This document shows, piece by piece, positions 33,631 to 43,182 of a stretch of DNA of 64,000 bases. The stretch covers positions 269,334-333,333 of the forward strand of contig MU004185.1 of the NCBI GenBank assembly GCA_010093605.1, in the 5' to 3' direction. This DNA is from Lophium mytilinum (Eukaryota; Ascomycota; Dothideomycetes; Mytilinidiales; Mytilinidiaceae). Made by a program: the position numbers and the translations under genes. Below the pieces are notes generated by a model that made no database searches, was not told where the DNA came from, and saw only the letters and a list, made by a program, of their open reading frames with translations. The stretch's first letter is position 1. The number at the start of each line of letters is the position of its first letter.

Positions 33631-36600
33631 ATGCATGATACTCTTTCCAGCGACGCAGAGTGTGCATTAGAAGCAACCGTGAACCAGGTACCTGGAGTGT
33701 TGGATGGCACCCAATCATCGGTGAGAGAAGAGACGGAGATTCCCAAAGAGCCCGAGGAACCCGAGGGCGAGGGGGTCATATCTGAAGGTCCAGCGGAAGG
33801 GGAGGTGCAGATCACTGAACCCTATGTCGACGTCAAACCTTTGGAAAAGAAGGAGGTACACACCTCGACGACAAGGTTTCCCTCAAAGCTTGAAATCGTA
33901 TCAGAAACCCCTGCAAAGGCAGAGGTAGATGTAAAAATCAATGAACCCCAACCCCGGATTGCCATCAAGCCCCCAGAAAGAAATGAAATTCATACCTCGG
34001 CCTCCTCGACACCATCACCGCTCAAATCCTCAAGTTCCAGCGTGGGCGAGGCAACAGCAGCGTCACCCACCCTTTCCGCGAATAGCTCAAGTGACGACCG
34101 GAACACTGCATTCTCCACAACCGCTTCGACTGCCGTATCTACCAAAGACGTCGATCTAAACAACGTCAGTGAGAAAGATCTCGATCAGATATGGCAGTGG
34201 AATGCTGCCGTCCCGCCGAATTTGACCACATGCATGCATGATATCATCTCCGAACAAGCGGCCAAGAATCCTGATAAGATTGCCATCACTTCCTGGGATG
34301 GGGAGCTCTCATATCGGCAGGTCGACGAGAAATCCACGAGCTTGGCACACCACTTGAGAAGCTTAGGCGTGGAAGTAGGGAGTCATGTCCCACTCTGCTT
34401 CGAGAAATCGATGTGGACCGTCGTGGCCGTCCTGGGTGTTATGAAAGCAGGTGGTGCGTTCGTGTTGACGGATCCGAGTCAGCCGGAGGAAAGATTAAAG
34501 AACATGGTTCACCAAACAGGCGCGAACGTAGTCGTAACATCGCCAACACAGAAAGAGCTAGGCCAGCGGATAGCACCCTTCGCAACTATAATCACCGTAT
34601 CCGCAGAGCTCTTTTCCGTTCTCAAGAAGGATTCGGGGAAAGCAGAACTCGACGCTCTTCCCCCAGTCCCACTATCCTCAACCCTCTACATCATCTTTAC
34701 CTCCGGCTCCACGGGGACACCTAAAGGCGTCGTAATCCCTCACGCCGCTTTCACATCTGGCGCCCTTCCCCGCGCGCACATCGTCGGTTACCGTTCCCAC
34801 TCACGCGTCCTCGACTTTGCTTCTTATGCCTTCGACGTCAGCATCGACTGCATGCTCTGCACACTCGCAGCGGGCGGTTGCATCTGCGTGCCATCGGATG
34901 CTTCCCGTCTGAACGACCTTAGTGGCGCTATCCGCTCCATGAACGTGAACATGGCGCATATGACGCCTTCCGTCGCTAGGGTGCTAGAGCCGGGGGTGTT
35001 AGAGTCGTTAGAGGTGTTGGGGCTGGGCGGCGAAAGCGTGTCGGCGAGCGATGCGTCGGAATGGGGGCGGAAAACGCGGGTTATTATCGCGTATGGTCCG
35101 AGTGAGTGTACCGTAGGGTGTACGATTAATGGCGATATTGAGATCGGAAAGGCTTATACGAGTATTGGAAAGGGGGTGGGCGGTGTCACGTGGATTGTAG
35201 ACGCCACGGATCACGACAAACTCGTGCTAGTTGGTGAAGTGGGTGAGCTGTTGATTGAAGGACCAATTGTGGGCGAGGGGTATCTAGGTGAGCCAGAGAA
35301 GAGTAAGGTGGTGTTCATTGAAGATCCCAAGTGGCTGCTTGCTGGCGGCCGGAATGTATCGGGCAGAAAAGGGAGGCTATATAAGACTGGCGACTTGGTG
35401 AAGTACGCTCCAGATGGGTCTGGGAGGATTGTGTTCGTGGGGCGTGGTGATCAGCAGGTAAAGCTGAGAGGTCAACGAATCGAGCTTGCGGAAGTCGAGT
35501 ACCATCTCCGAAACCACTTACCGTCAGGGACGAGCGTCGTAGCAGAGGTCATTATGCCGGGAGGCCACGGAGACCCGTCTCTTGTTGCTTTCGTCGTAGA
35601 AGCATTCAAAGAGGAAAGAGAGCATTTCGAGAATGCAGCGGTGTCGATATCTCCTGTGCTCGAGCGCGCTCTTGCAGAAATGGACCAGAGGCTTGCAGCG
35701 ACACTACCGATATACATGATTCCTTCGGCATACATTCCGCTTCCTCAGCTGCCATCTCTAGTCTCTGCAAAGATAGACCGTAAGAAGCTCCGCGCGATCG
35801 GGGCTGCAATATCGCGGCAGGACCTTGCAAAGTACCGCATAGCGCAGATGGACTCCCGGAAACCGGAAACGGAGATGGAACTCAGAATTCTGGGCCTCTG
35901 GAAACAGGTCTTGGGCTCACAACTCACAATCAGTGCCAACGATAGCTTCTTCGGGCTCGGAGGCGATTCTTTGAAAGCAATGAAGCTCGTGGCCGCCGCA
36001 AACTCAAACGGACTTGTCCTCACGGTCGCCAGCATCTTCAAACACCCTAAGCTAACCGATATGGCTCTTCAAGCCAGCTCCAAGAAAACGGACGAAGAGC
36101 TGGAGGTACCCGCATTCTCTCTGTTAGACGGGTGGGATGTAGACTCGGCGCGTCAAGAAGCAGCCGAGCTCTGCGTATTGGAAGCATCATCCATCGAAGA
36201 TATTTACCCTTGCACACCACTGCAAGAAGGTCTGATGGCTCTTTCAGTGAAGATAGAAGAAGCCTACGTCGCGCAGCGAGTCGTGAATCTGCCGAATATC
36301 GAGATAGCCAAGCGGCTGCAAGCCGCTTTCAACACCGCATCCATCGAATCCCCTATCCTACGAACTCGGATCGTCCAATTTCCTGGCCGTGGCCTGATGC
36401 AAATCGTCGTAAACGAGGAGGCCTTTTGGTACTCTCGTGCAAATCTAGAAGAATACCTCACTGAAGATCGAGAAAAGCCAATGGGCCTCGGTGTCCCCCT
36501 CGCACGGTACGGGCTCGTGACCCACGAAAAGACCAGCCGCGTCGATGTGGTCTTGACTATGCACCACGCTCTTTACGATGGATGGTCGATGCCATTAATC

Positions 36601-39381
36601 GCTGACCGCGTCAACCGAATTTACCAAGGGCTGAAGACTCAACAATCAGCACCATTCAAGAGCTTTATCAAACACCTTCATGGTACTAATCGAACGGGCT
36701 CGGAAACGCACTGGCGGGAGAACCTACACGGCGCCACTGGTCGTACTTTTCCCGAACTCCCCTGGACTGGATACCAAACACAAGCCGATTCTGTACTCGA
36801 GCGATACGTCCCTCTCCCCAGGCGCTCCACCTCGAGTACGACTATCGCGACCGCAATTCGCGGAGCATGGGCGTTGGTGTCAGGCATTTACTCTGGGTCC
36901 AAGGATATCGTGTTCGGAGAAACTCTGACTGGCCGGAACGCGCCTATTGCAGGCGTCGAAAGTATCGAAGGGCCTATGATTACCACAGTCCCTATCCGCG
37001 TTCGAATCGACGGCAGCACCACGGTCTCCGAATACCTGCAAGAGATCCACGACGATGCGGTCCTTCGCATGCCACACGAGCATCTGGGTCTGCAGAACAT
37101 TCGACGTCTAAGCGCCGATGCGCGCGAGGCTTGCGAATTGCGGACCGGTCTCGTCCTACATCCCAGCAATGCAGACGACGAGAGACCAGCGACTGATGAT
37201 AAGCCCGCAAACGGTTTTGTTCCCGCCGGCGACTCTGAGGCTGCACGAGAGGCTTTGAAGTTTAACACATATGCTCTCATGCTTGTCTGCGCTCTGGACG
37301 ATCATGGTTTCCTCATGATGGCGAGTTTCGATTCCAAAACGGTTGGTGTACCTCAAATGCAAGATGCTTTGGTTCATATGGAGCGTCTGGTGCAGCAGCT
37401 TTGCGAAGCGCCGAACAAGAGGGTTGGGGACTTGGAGTATACTACACAAATGGAACGAGAGGAGCTACGTCGACTCAGTCTTGTTGGTCCACATAGCAAA
37501 GTCGACAGGAATGTCCTTGGGGGTGCTACAGCAACGTGGATAGTCGACCGTACGAATGCTGAGGTTCTTCTGCCAATTGGTGGTTTAGGAGAGCTACTTA
37601 TCGAGAGCCCGACGGATCTCGCTCTACATTCTATCGAATTTCCAGCTTCGATCGATGCGATCTTTGCCGAACAGTCCGCACACGAGAAGATACTGTACCG
37701 GACCGGCCAGCTCGCGAGATACAACGCAGACGGGTCCATTGTTATCGTTGGCTCTGTAGAAGAGGAAGAGAAGTCGCAGTCCAACATTCCAAAGCCAACC
37801 CCAAAGGCTCGAGTATCCGCAGTCTCAGCGAAACAGCGAAAGCTCCTCCGAATCTGGAGCCGCACCCTCCAAATTGACGAAACCGAAATCGGACTCACTG
37901 ACAGCTTTTTTCAACTAGGCGGTGAGTCCATCGGAGCCATGAAGTTGGTATCTGAAGCGCGGCTCGAAGGTCTCGAACTGAGTGTTGCGCAAGTGTTCAA
38001 GGCGAGGACGCTGTACGAAATGGCGAATGTAGTCGAGGATTTCCAGGCGTCAGAGACAGTGGCGAAGCCGCATACACCTTTCGCGGCACTCGGTATTCCT
38101 GACGTGGAGTCTTTCTTGACCGAGTCAATCAAGCCGGCACTTGCAGATCCTTCCTGGACGGTCGTAGACATCTTACCAGCACGGCCACTCCAAGAAATCG
38201 CTGTGCAAGGAACCGTGAAGCTGCCTCGCTATTCCGTGCGGTATGAAGCCTTCTACCTTGACGCCGCCATCGACCGCGAGCTACTCTTTCGCAGCTGTCA
38301 AGAACTCGTCTCCCGCAACGAGATCCTCCGCACCATCTTCGTTGAAGCCGAAAGTAGCTGCTACGGAGTCGTTCTGCAGGACCTGCAAGTTGAAATCAAT
38401 GAGTATAATGTTGAAGGCGACGTGAAAGATTTTTGCCACAAATACTGCGAGCTAGACGTCCAAACACGCATGCCACTCGGAACCCCTTTCGTCAAGTTCA
38501 CGTTCGTGCAAGGCGAGGACGGGAACAGCGGTCTCATTTTCCGGATCTCCCACGCGCAATACGATGAGATCTGTCTTCCTATCATGCTGCGTCAGCTCTC
38601 AGCCATCTACCAGGGACAAGCCTCACCAGAAACATTACCGTTCTCTTCTTTCGTCAATCACGTAGTATGCGAGACAATTCCTGCGAGTATACCATACTGG
38701 CGCGAGCTGCTTCAAGGCTCCTCAATGTCCATACTACGCCCAGACATTCCACTCGAATCCAGAAACGCAGTATCATTCTACAAAACAGTAGACATCTCCG
38801 CGCGGTCTAAGGACATCACCATAGCCACCCTTCCCACCGCCGCATGGGCCCTCTGCTTAGCCCGCCGCCTCTTGACCTACGACGTCACATTTGGCGAGGT
38901 AGTCAGTGGGCGGAACATCGACCTCCCTAACGCTGACGCCGTCATCGGACCGTGCTGGCAGTACGTCCCCACTCGCGTGAAGTTCGAAGACGGCTGGACT
39001 GCGCTCGACCTCCTCAACCTCGTACAACGGCAGCACATAGCTAGTGCACCATTCGAGAGCATGGGGCTCAAAGAGATTGTCGAGAAGTGTACAAACTGGC
39101 CGAGCAGTGTCGACTGGTTCGATTCGGTCGTGCATCAGGACGTCGATCATGTCGAAAACTTAGCATTCTTATCCGCAAATAGCAAGATGGAGACGATTTA
39201 CCCGCATCTCGAGCCGTTGCGGGAGTGGAAGATACAGGCGTTCCCGCAAGGTGATACTTTGACGCTTGAGGTTGTAACATTTGAGTCGTGGGGAGAGTAT
39301 GCGCAGGGTTTGTTGGACGAGTTGGTGGAGATTATGGGGATGTTGGTGAACAGCTACGACTCTAAGATTGTATTGAATTGA
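33631..39381 (+). CDS. Nonribosomal peptide synthetase for an extracellular siderophore (NPS6/SidD type)
   Basis: Links N5-acyl-N5-hydroxyornithine units by ester or peptide bonds. Intronless, 1916 residues from the chosen ATG. After a ~190-residue charged leader, domain order is A1 (about 190-750), T1 (770), C1 (845-1270), degenerate A2 (1290-1385), T2 (1428), C2 (1490-1910). A1 motifs: FTSGSTGTPKGV, FDVSIDCMLCTLAAGG, YKTGDLVKYAPDGS, GRGDQQVKLRGQRIELAEVE. T1: FFGLGGDSLKAMKL. C1: MHHALYDGWSMP (HHxxxDG intact). A2 keeps only the A5-A7 tail (GGATATWIVD, YRTGQLARYNADGS). T2: FFQLGGESIGAMKL. C2 carries SHAQYDE instead of HHxxxDG. A-T-C-dA-T-C is the published layout of NPS6 and SidD. Start: 33631 has A at -3; in-frame ATGs also occur at 33628 and 33550. 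Confidence 0.9.
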   Translation: MHDTLSSDAECALEATVNQVPGVLDGTQSSVREETEIPKEPEEPEGEGVISEGPAEGEVQITEPYVDVKPLEKKEVHTSTTRFPSKLEIVSETPAKAEVDVKINEPQPRIAIKPPERNEIHTSASSTPSPLKSSSSSVGEATAASPTLSANSSSDDRNTAFSTTASTAVSTKDVDLNNVSEKDLDQIWQWNAAVPPNLTTCMHDIISEQAAKNPDKIAITSWDGELSYRQVDEKSTSLAHHLRSLGVEVGSHVPLCFEKSMWTVVAVLGVMKAGGAFVLTDPSQPEERLKNMVHQTGANVVVTSPTQKELGQRIAPFATIITVSAELFSVLKKDSGKAELDALPPVPLSSTLYIIFTSGSTGTPKGVVIPHAAFTSGALPRAHIVGYRSHSRVLDFASYAFDVSIDCMLCTLAAGGCICVPSDASRLNDLSGAIRSMNVNMAHMTPSVARVLEPGVLESLEVLGLGGESVSASDASEWGRKTRVIIAYGPSECTVGCTINGDIEIGKAYTSIGKGVGGVTWIVDATDHDKLVLVGEVGELLIEGPIVGEGYLGEPEKSKVVFIEDPKWLLAGGRNVSGRKGRLYKTGDLVKYAPDGSGRIVFVGRGDQQVKLRGQRIELAEVEYHLRNHLPSGTSVVAEVIMPGGHGDPSLVAFVVEAFKEEREHFENAAVSISPVLERALAEMDQRLAATLPIYMIPSAYIPLPQLPSLVSAKIDRKKLRAIGAAISRQDLAKYRIAQMDSRKPETEMELRILGLWKQVLGSQLTISANDSFFGLGGDSLKAMKLVAAANSNGLVLTVASIFKHPKLTDMALQASSKKTDEELEVPAFSLLDGWDVDSARQEAAELCVLEASSIEDIYPCTPLQEGLMALSVKIEEAYVAQRVVNLPNIEIAKRLQAAFNTASIESPILRTRIVQFPGRGLMQIVVNEEAFWYSRANLEEYLTEDREKPMGLGVPLARYGLVTHEKTSRVDVVLTMHHALYDGWSMPLIADRVNRIYQGLKTQQSAPFKSFIKHLHGTNRTGSETHWRENLHGATGRTFPELPWTGYQTQADSVLERYVPLPRRSTSSTTIATAIRGAWALVSGIYSGSKDIVFGETLTGRNAPIAGVESIEGPMITTVPIRVRIDGSTTVSEYLQEIHDDAVLRMPHEHLGLQNIRRLSADAREACELRTGLVLHPSNADDERPATDDKPANGFVPAGDSEAAREALKFNTYALMLVCALDDHGFLMMASFDSKTVGVPQMQDALVHMERLVQQLCEAPNKRVGDLEYTTQMEREELRRLSLVGPHSKVDRNVLGGATATWIVDRTNAEVLLPIGGLGELLIESPTDLALHSIEFPASIDAIFAEQSAHEKILYRTGQLARYNADGSIVIVGSVEEEEKSQSNIPKPTPKARVSAVSAKQRKLLRIWSRTLQIDETEIGLTDSFFQLGGESIGAMKLVSEARLEGLELSVAQVFKARTLYEMANVVEDFQASETVAKPHTPFAALGIPDVESFLTESIKPALADPSWTVVDILPARPLQEIAVQGTVKLPRYSVRYEAFYLDAAIDRELLFRSCQELVSRNEILRTIFVEAESSCYGVVLQDLQVEINEYNVEGDVKDFCHKYCELDVQTRMPLGTPFVKFTFVQGEDGNSGLIFRISHAQYDEICLPIMLRQLSAIYQGQASPETLPFSSFVNHVVCETIPASIPYWRELLQGSSMSILRPDIPLESRNAVSFYKTVDISARSKDITIATLPTAAWALCLARRLLTYDVTFGEVVSGRNIDLPNADAVIGPCWQYVPTRVKFEDGWTALDLLNLVQRQHIASAPFESMGLKEIVEKCTNWPSSVDWFDSVVHQDVDHVENLAFLSANSKMETIYPHLEPLREWKIQAFPQGDTLTLEVVTFESWGEYAQGLLDELVEIMGMLVNSYDSKIVLN

Positions 39382-39643
39382 GAAAAAGGATACTTGGTAG
39401 TGAGTACTAGGCATTAATTTCTTTACTGTACTGCATATACCGATACCTACTTCTTTGGGGATCGGTAAGCGTTTTGGTTTTTTGGACGGAGGTTGATCTT
39501 GGAAATATGCGTCTCTCGGATGATACTTTTACTTCCGTAGGTTTGAGCAGTTCCATTGAACGTCTGTAGCGTGTGAAGTGTTCCTCAAATCCAAGCTTCG
39601 CCCTTGGTCGACTTCCGCCATTCTGACCAATCTGCTTTTCCTA

Positions 39644-39880
39644 GATGCGCTCTAGCAAATTTCTAGCTATCAACTGCAGGACTAGACGTCACATCTTTGA
39701 TATCCGCCGGAGCAGATATATTTGCTTCACAAGAGCTGAGACTTGTCGAATGCAAGAAATCCCACAACGCAGCATCAGCCTTCATGTCGCGGTTGGCGCT
39801 CCCTCAACATCAAGCGTGCTCGCTCCTCTCAGGTGCCCCATACCTGAACGATCGAAAGATCCTTCGCAGATTACCCGTTG
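39644..39880 (-). pseudogene. Decayed duplicate of the 3' end of the adjacent UPF0261 gene
   Basis: This stretch aligns with the end of the neighbouring minus-strand gene at a constant offset of about 339-343 bp. Matching blocks are GATGcGCTCTAGCAA (39644) with GATGaGCTCTAGCAA (39987), GATATCCG (39699 with 40038), CACAAcGCAGCATC (39763 with 40102) and ACCTGAAC (39842 with 40183). It corresponds to roughly the last 80 codons. Substitutions and small gaps have destroyed the frame. It lies directly 3' of the intact copy, as expected for a partial tandem duplication. Confidence 0.7.
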
Positions 39881-39959
39881 TTCATTTATAGTTACAACTC
39901 GTAAGAGTGGTCCTCGATAATGATCAACAAAATACCTACCAGTAGTTGTCTGGATCTGA

Positions 39960-41240
39960 TCAATCAGGCGCTGATCGTCTCTTCCTGATGAGCTCTAGCA
40001 ATCTGTCTGCAATCCCAGATGCAAATCGCTCATCGTTGATATCCGTCGGCCAGCTACTGGTCGTGATGTCTGACCCATTCATCTCCTGTTTCAGTGATCT
40101 CCACAAAGCAGCATCGGCATTGTGATCATAGAAGGGCGCGCCTTCAACATCAATCACGCTGACTCCATTGAATGGCATCCAAACCTGAACCATTGAAGGG
40201 TCTTTCACAGACTCCTTCAGTCTCTTCCCAATCCAAGAACCCACCTGTTCGCACTCCTCTTCGCTCGTTCGCATAAGAGTCACCATCGAGTTGTGAACCA
40301 GCAGGTTTCGGTCATTGAACTTCTCCGGCACCGTGTCTCTTGGCCCAAAGTTGACCATGTCGCAAGCCCCTAGGGAAACGATATAGGGGATTCCTCGCTC
40401 AGCAGCAGCCCGCAGTCGATTTGGGCCAGCACTCATATTTCCACCAAACAGGTGATCGCACACTTCCGTCGTCGTGATATCCAGAACGGCATCCAACGCG
40501 CCCTCCCTCACTAGCCGCTCCATCGCTCGTCCCCCATGCCCTGTAGCATGAAAAACATAGACCTCACAGCCATTTTCTTCCAACCTCTTTCTCGCAACGT
40601 CCACACACGGAGTCGTAACCCCGAACATCGTTATCCCCACCTGTATCTTCTTCTCTACCTCCTCCTTCGCCCTCTCTTCCTCCCTCCGCTTATACGCCGC
40701 TGCCATCCCGGCAATCGCACCAGCCGCGTTATCCAGCACACTCCTCAGCACGCTATTCAGCCCCGCAACATCCACGATGCTGTACATCAGGCATATATCC
40801 GCCTCGCCGACCACCGGTCCCACATCCCCGCTCGCGACGGTTGAGACAAGTACTTTCGGCAACCCAACCGGGCACGCCTGCATGACCGCCGCTACGACAG
40901 ACGTGCCCCCGCTCCCGCCAGCTGCAACAACGCCGTGTATTGAGTCCCTTCTGAGGAGACCGAGGACGCACGCGGTTGCGAGCTTAGATATTCTGTCCAG
41001 TAGGTCGCCGCGGGGGAGGTTCTGCAGGTCTTTCGCGTTAAGACGCGTCGAGGAGGAAGATTGGTGTTCGAGGAGCTGGGACTGGGATATTGTGACGGCG
41101 GGATCGGAAGATGGCGTGCGGCCGACGTCTATGAGGGTGATGCGGGCGGATGGGGACTGGGCTAGGATGCGGGTGCGGAGGTAGAGGAGCTCGGGCAGTT
41201 TGGTGTCGCAGGTGCCGAGGAGGAGGATGTGGGAAGTCAT
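39960..41240 (-). CDS. Tm-1-like N-terminal domain protein (UPF0261 family)
   Basis: Intronless, 426 residues. MTSHILLLGTCDTKLPELLYLR opens the Rossmann-like UPF0261 fold (GTxDTK motif). Further conserved text: VVAAGGSGGTSVVAAVMQ, VLVSTVASGDVGPVVGEADICLM, MFGVTTPCVDVARKRLEENG, FHATGHGGRAMERLV, LDITTTEVCDHLFGGNMSAG and YDHNADAALWRSLK near the end. In the tomato Tm-1 protein this domain is fused in front of a TIM barrel; here the barrel is a separate divergent gene. The tomato domain binds a viral replicase and ATP, but the ancestral enzymatic role is unknown, and a hydrolase or transferase function is only suspected. Confidence 0.88.
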   Translation of the reverse strand: MTSHILLLGTCDTKLPELLYLRTRILAQSPSARITLIDVGRTPSSDPAVTISQSQLLEHQSSSSTRLNAKDLQNLPRGDLLDRISKLATACVLGLLRRDSIHGVVAAGGSGGTSVVAAVMQACPVGLPKVLVSTVASGDVGPVVGEADICLMYSIVDVAGLNSVLRSVLDNAAGAIAGMAAAYKRREEERAKEEVEKKIQVGITMFGVTTPCVDVARKRLEENGCEVYVFHATGHGGRAMERLVREGALDAVLDITTTEVCDHLFGGNMSAGPNRLRAAAERGIPYIVSLGACDMVNFGPRDTVPEKFNDRNLLVHNSMVTLMRTSEEECEQVGSWIGKRLKESVKDPSMVQVWMPFNGVSVIDVEGAPFYDHNADAALWRSLKQEMNGSDITTSSWPTDINDERFASGIADRLLELIRKRRSAPD

Positions 41241-41637
41241 GTTGGGGACTGGCTAGCGGACTTATTGACTAGGAGAGGGTGGTTTGAGAAGCATTGATAG
41301 AGTCGTGATGATGGATGATGAAAGGAGAGAGCTTGAAGCTTGAGCTCGGGGATTTGATGACGCTGGAAACGCGGGGGATCTGCGCCGGGTTTGGAGGAAC
41401 CCTTAAGAGCTCATTAGTCTTTAGTTTATATCATTTTACTGCCTACAGCTTAATTGAAAGTCAGTAGAATCTCTGATCGCTATCAAACATCACGCCAACA
41501 GGGCTTTCGGGTTTCCAGTTCAGGACATCCGAAGAAACCGCCGAATCCACGTCATCAAATCGCTCAGAGACTTTCTTCTGTTAAGCTTGAAGCTGAGCAA
41601 TAACATAGACATTTGATATAAGTCAGTAACAGAAGTC
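41241..41637. promoter_or_regulatory. Divergent promoter of the UPF0261/TIM-barrel pair
   Basis: 397 bp between the two start codons, consistent with joint regulation. No known motif recognised. Confidence 0.45.
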
Positions 41638-42753
41638 ATGCCTCCTCCAACAGACCGTGCAGAAATCATGGCGCGTCTGCGCAAGCAGGTGGCGGAGGGA
41701 AAAGCTATCGTAGGCGCTGGAGCGGGTAGGCATACCTAGATTCTCATATTGTTGTTATGGTGCTCAATTCGAATTGAGTCTTCAATATCACTGCAAAACC
41801 CATCAAATACTCAACTTCTTCTCCTCAATACGACTTGATCATTTCTTCATCCATCTCTGAACCAACCTCATCCTAACCACCCCCAGGCATCGGCCTCACA
41901 GCCAAGTCCGTCGAAGCCGGAGGCGGCGACCTCATCGTCATCTACAACTCGGGCCGCTACCGCATGAACGGCCGCGGGTCTCTCGCCGGCCTGATGCCTT
42001 ACGGCAACGCAAACGACATCGTTCTCGAAATGGTATCTCCCTCTCCCTACTTCAACTCCACCATCTCCCCCCTTGCGGTATCCTCTTTTCTCCTCCCTCA
42101 AGCGACTTCTCACACGCCCCCAGGCCAACGAAACCCTCCCCCTCCTAACCACCACCCCCCTCCTCTGTGGCGTCTGCGCTACCGACCCCACCCGCCCCCT
42201 CCCCCCCTTCCTCCGCCAGCTGCAAGCCCTCGGCATCGCCGGCATCCAGAACTTCCCCACCGTCGGGCTAATAGACGGCACATTCCGCCAAGCGCTCGAA
42301 GCCACGGGGATGTCTTACGCCGCTGAAGTATCCCTGATCGCGCTCGCGCACGGCATGGGGTTCTTGACAACGCCCTACGTATTCGACGCTGCTCAAGCGA
42401 AGGACATGGCGGAAGCGGGGGCGGATGTTGTGGTTGCGCATATGGGGCTGACGACGGGTGGCACTATCGGTTTAGGGAAGGAAGGCATGGGAGCGAAGAC
42501 GTTGGACGAGTGTGTGAGTTTGTGTAAGGAGATTTTGGCGGCGGTGAGGGGGGTGCAGGGGGAGAGCGCGATGGTCATTGTGCACGGGGGCCCGGTAGAG
42601 GGAGCGGAGGAGGCGCAGTATGTGCTAGAGCGTGTGCCGGGGCTGTGTGGGTTCTATGGGGCGAGTAGTGTGGAGAGGATACCGGTGGAGAAGGCGATTC
42701 GGGGGACGGTGGAGGGGTTGAAGGCTGTTGGGATTAGGAAGTTTGAGGTTTAA
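41638..42753 (+). CDS. TIM-barrel protein, Tm-1 C-terminal / PEP hydrolase-like domain
   Basis: Three exons (41638-41725, 41887-42032, 42124-42753) encode 287 residues. The start [42 protein letters not shown] and [17 protein letters not shown] (given in parts) match the barrel domain that follows UPF0261 in plant Tm-1 and in bacterial homologues annotated as phosphoenolpyruvate hydrolase-like. Later conserved parts are [49 protein letters not shown] and [17 protein letters not shown], with [14 protein letters not shown] at the end. The gene is divergent from the UPF0261 gene, so the two likely act together, perhaps as a complex. The reaction is unknown. Confidence 0.88.
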
Positions 42754-43182
42754 GGAGACGGTTGAAATATGATGGTGGTGTCACATATATGGAGGGGAGG
42801 GAGTAAGCCTTTTTTTGGACGTGAGAAGACATCGCAATTTTAGTTTGACAGTCCAGCCCGCCCCCCTCCGTGCGCGAATTACACAGGCTGAATACTGTCC
42901 CATGGTAGTATGTGGCTTGACCATGCAGAGCTGACCCATTTCTCCGCACCTTTAAGGTTAGGCGAAATCCGCTATTGCATATCAATCTGTCGTAGGTGCC
43001 ATCGATACCGGAATTCCGCTTCTAAGAGGCGGAGAGTAGAGGGGAGGAACCTACTATGCACCACATTTTAACACTGGCGGGGGCTTTTCCCCGTACGTTC
43101 TTTGAGTCGACAGAAGAATCCATCGCAGCCACCCATGTATTTTCCACTAACCTCCCTTATCGGTTGGTACTTTGAACTGCTC
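42754..43182. other. Intergenic region, no gene recognised
   Basis: About 430 bp between convergent 3' ends of the TIM-barrel gene and the F-box pseudogene. Nothing further recognised. Confidence 0.45.
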
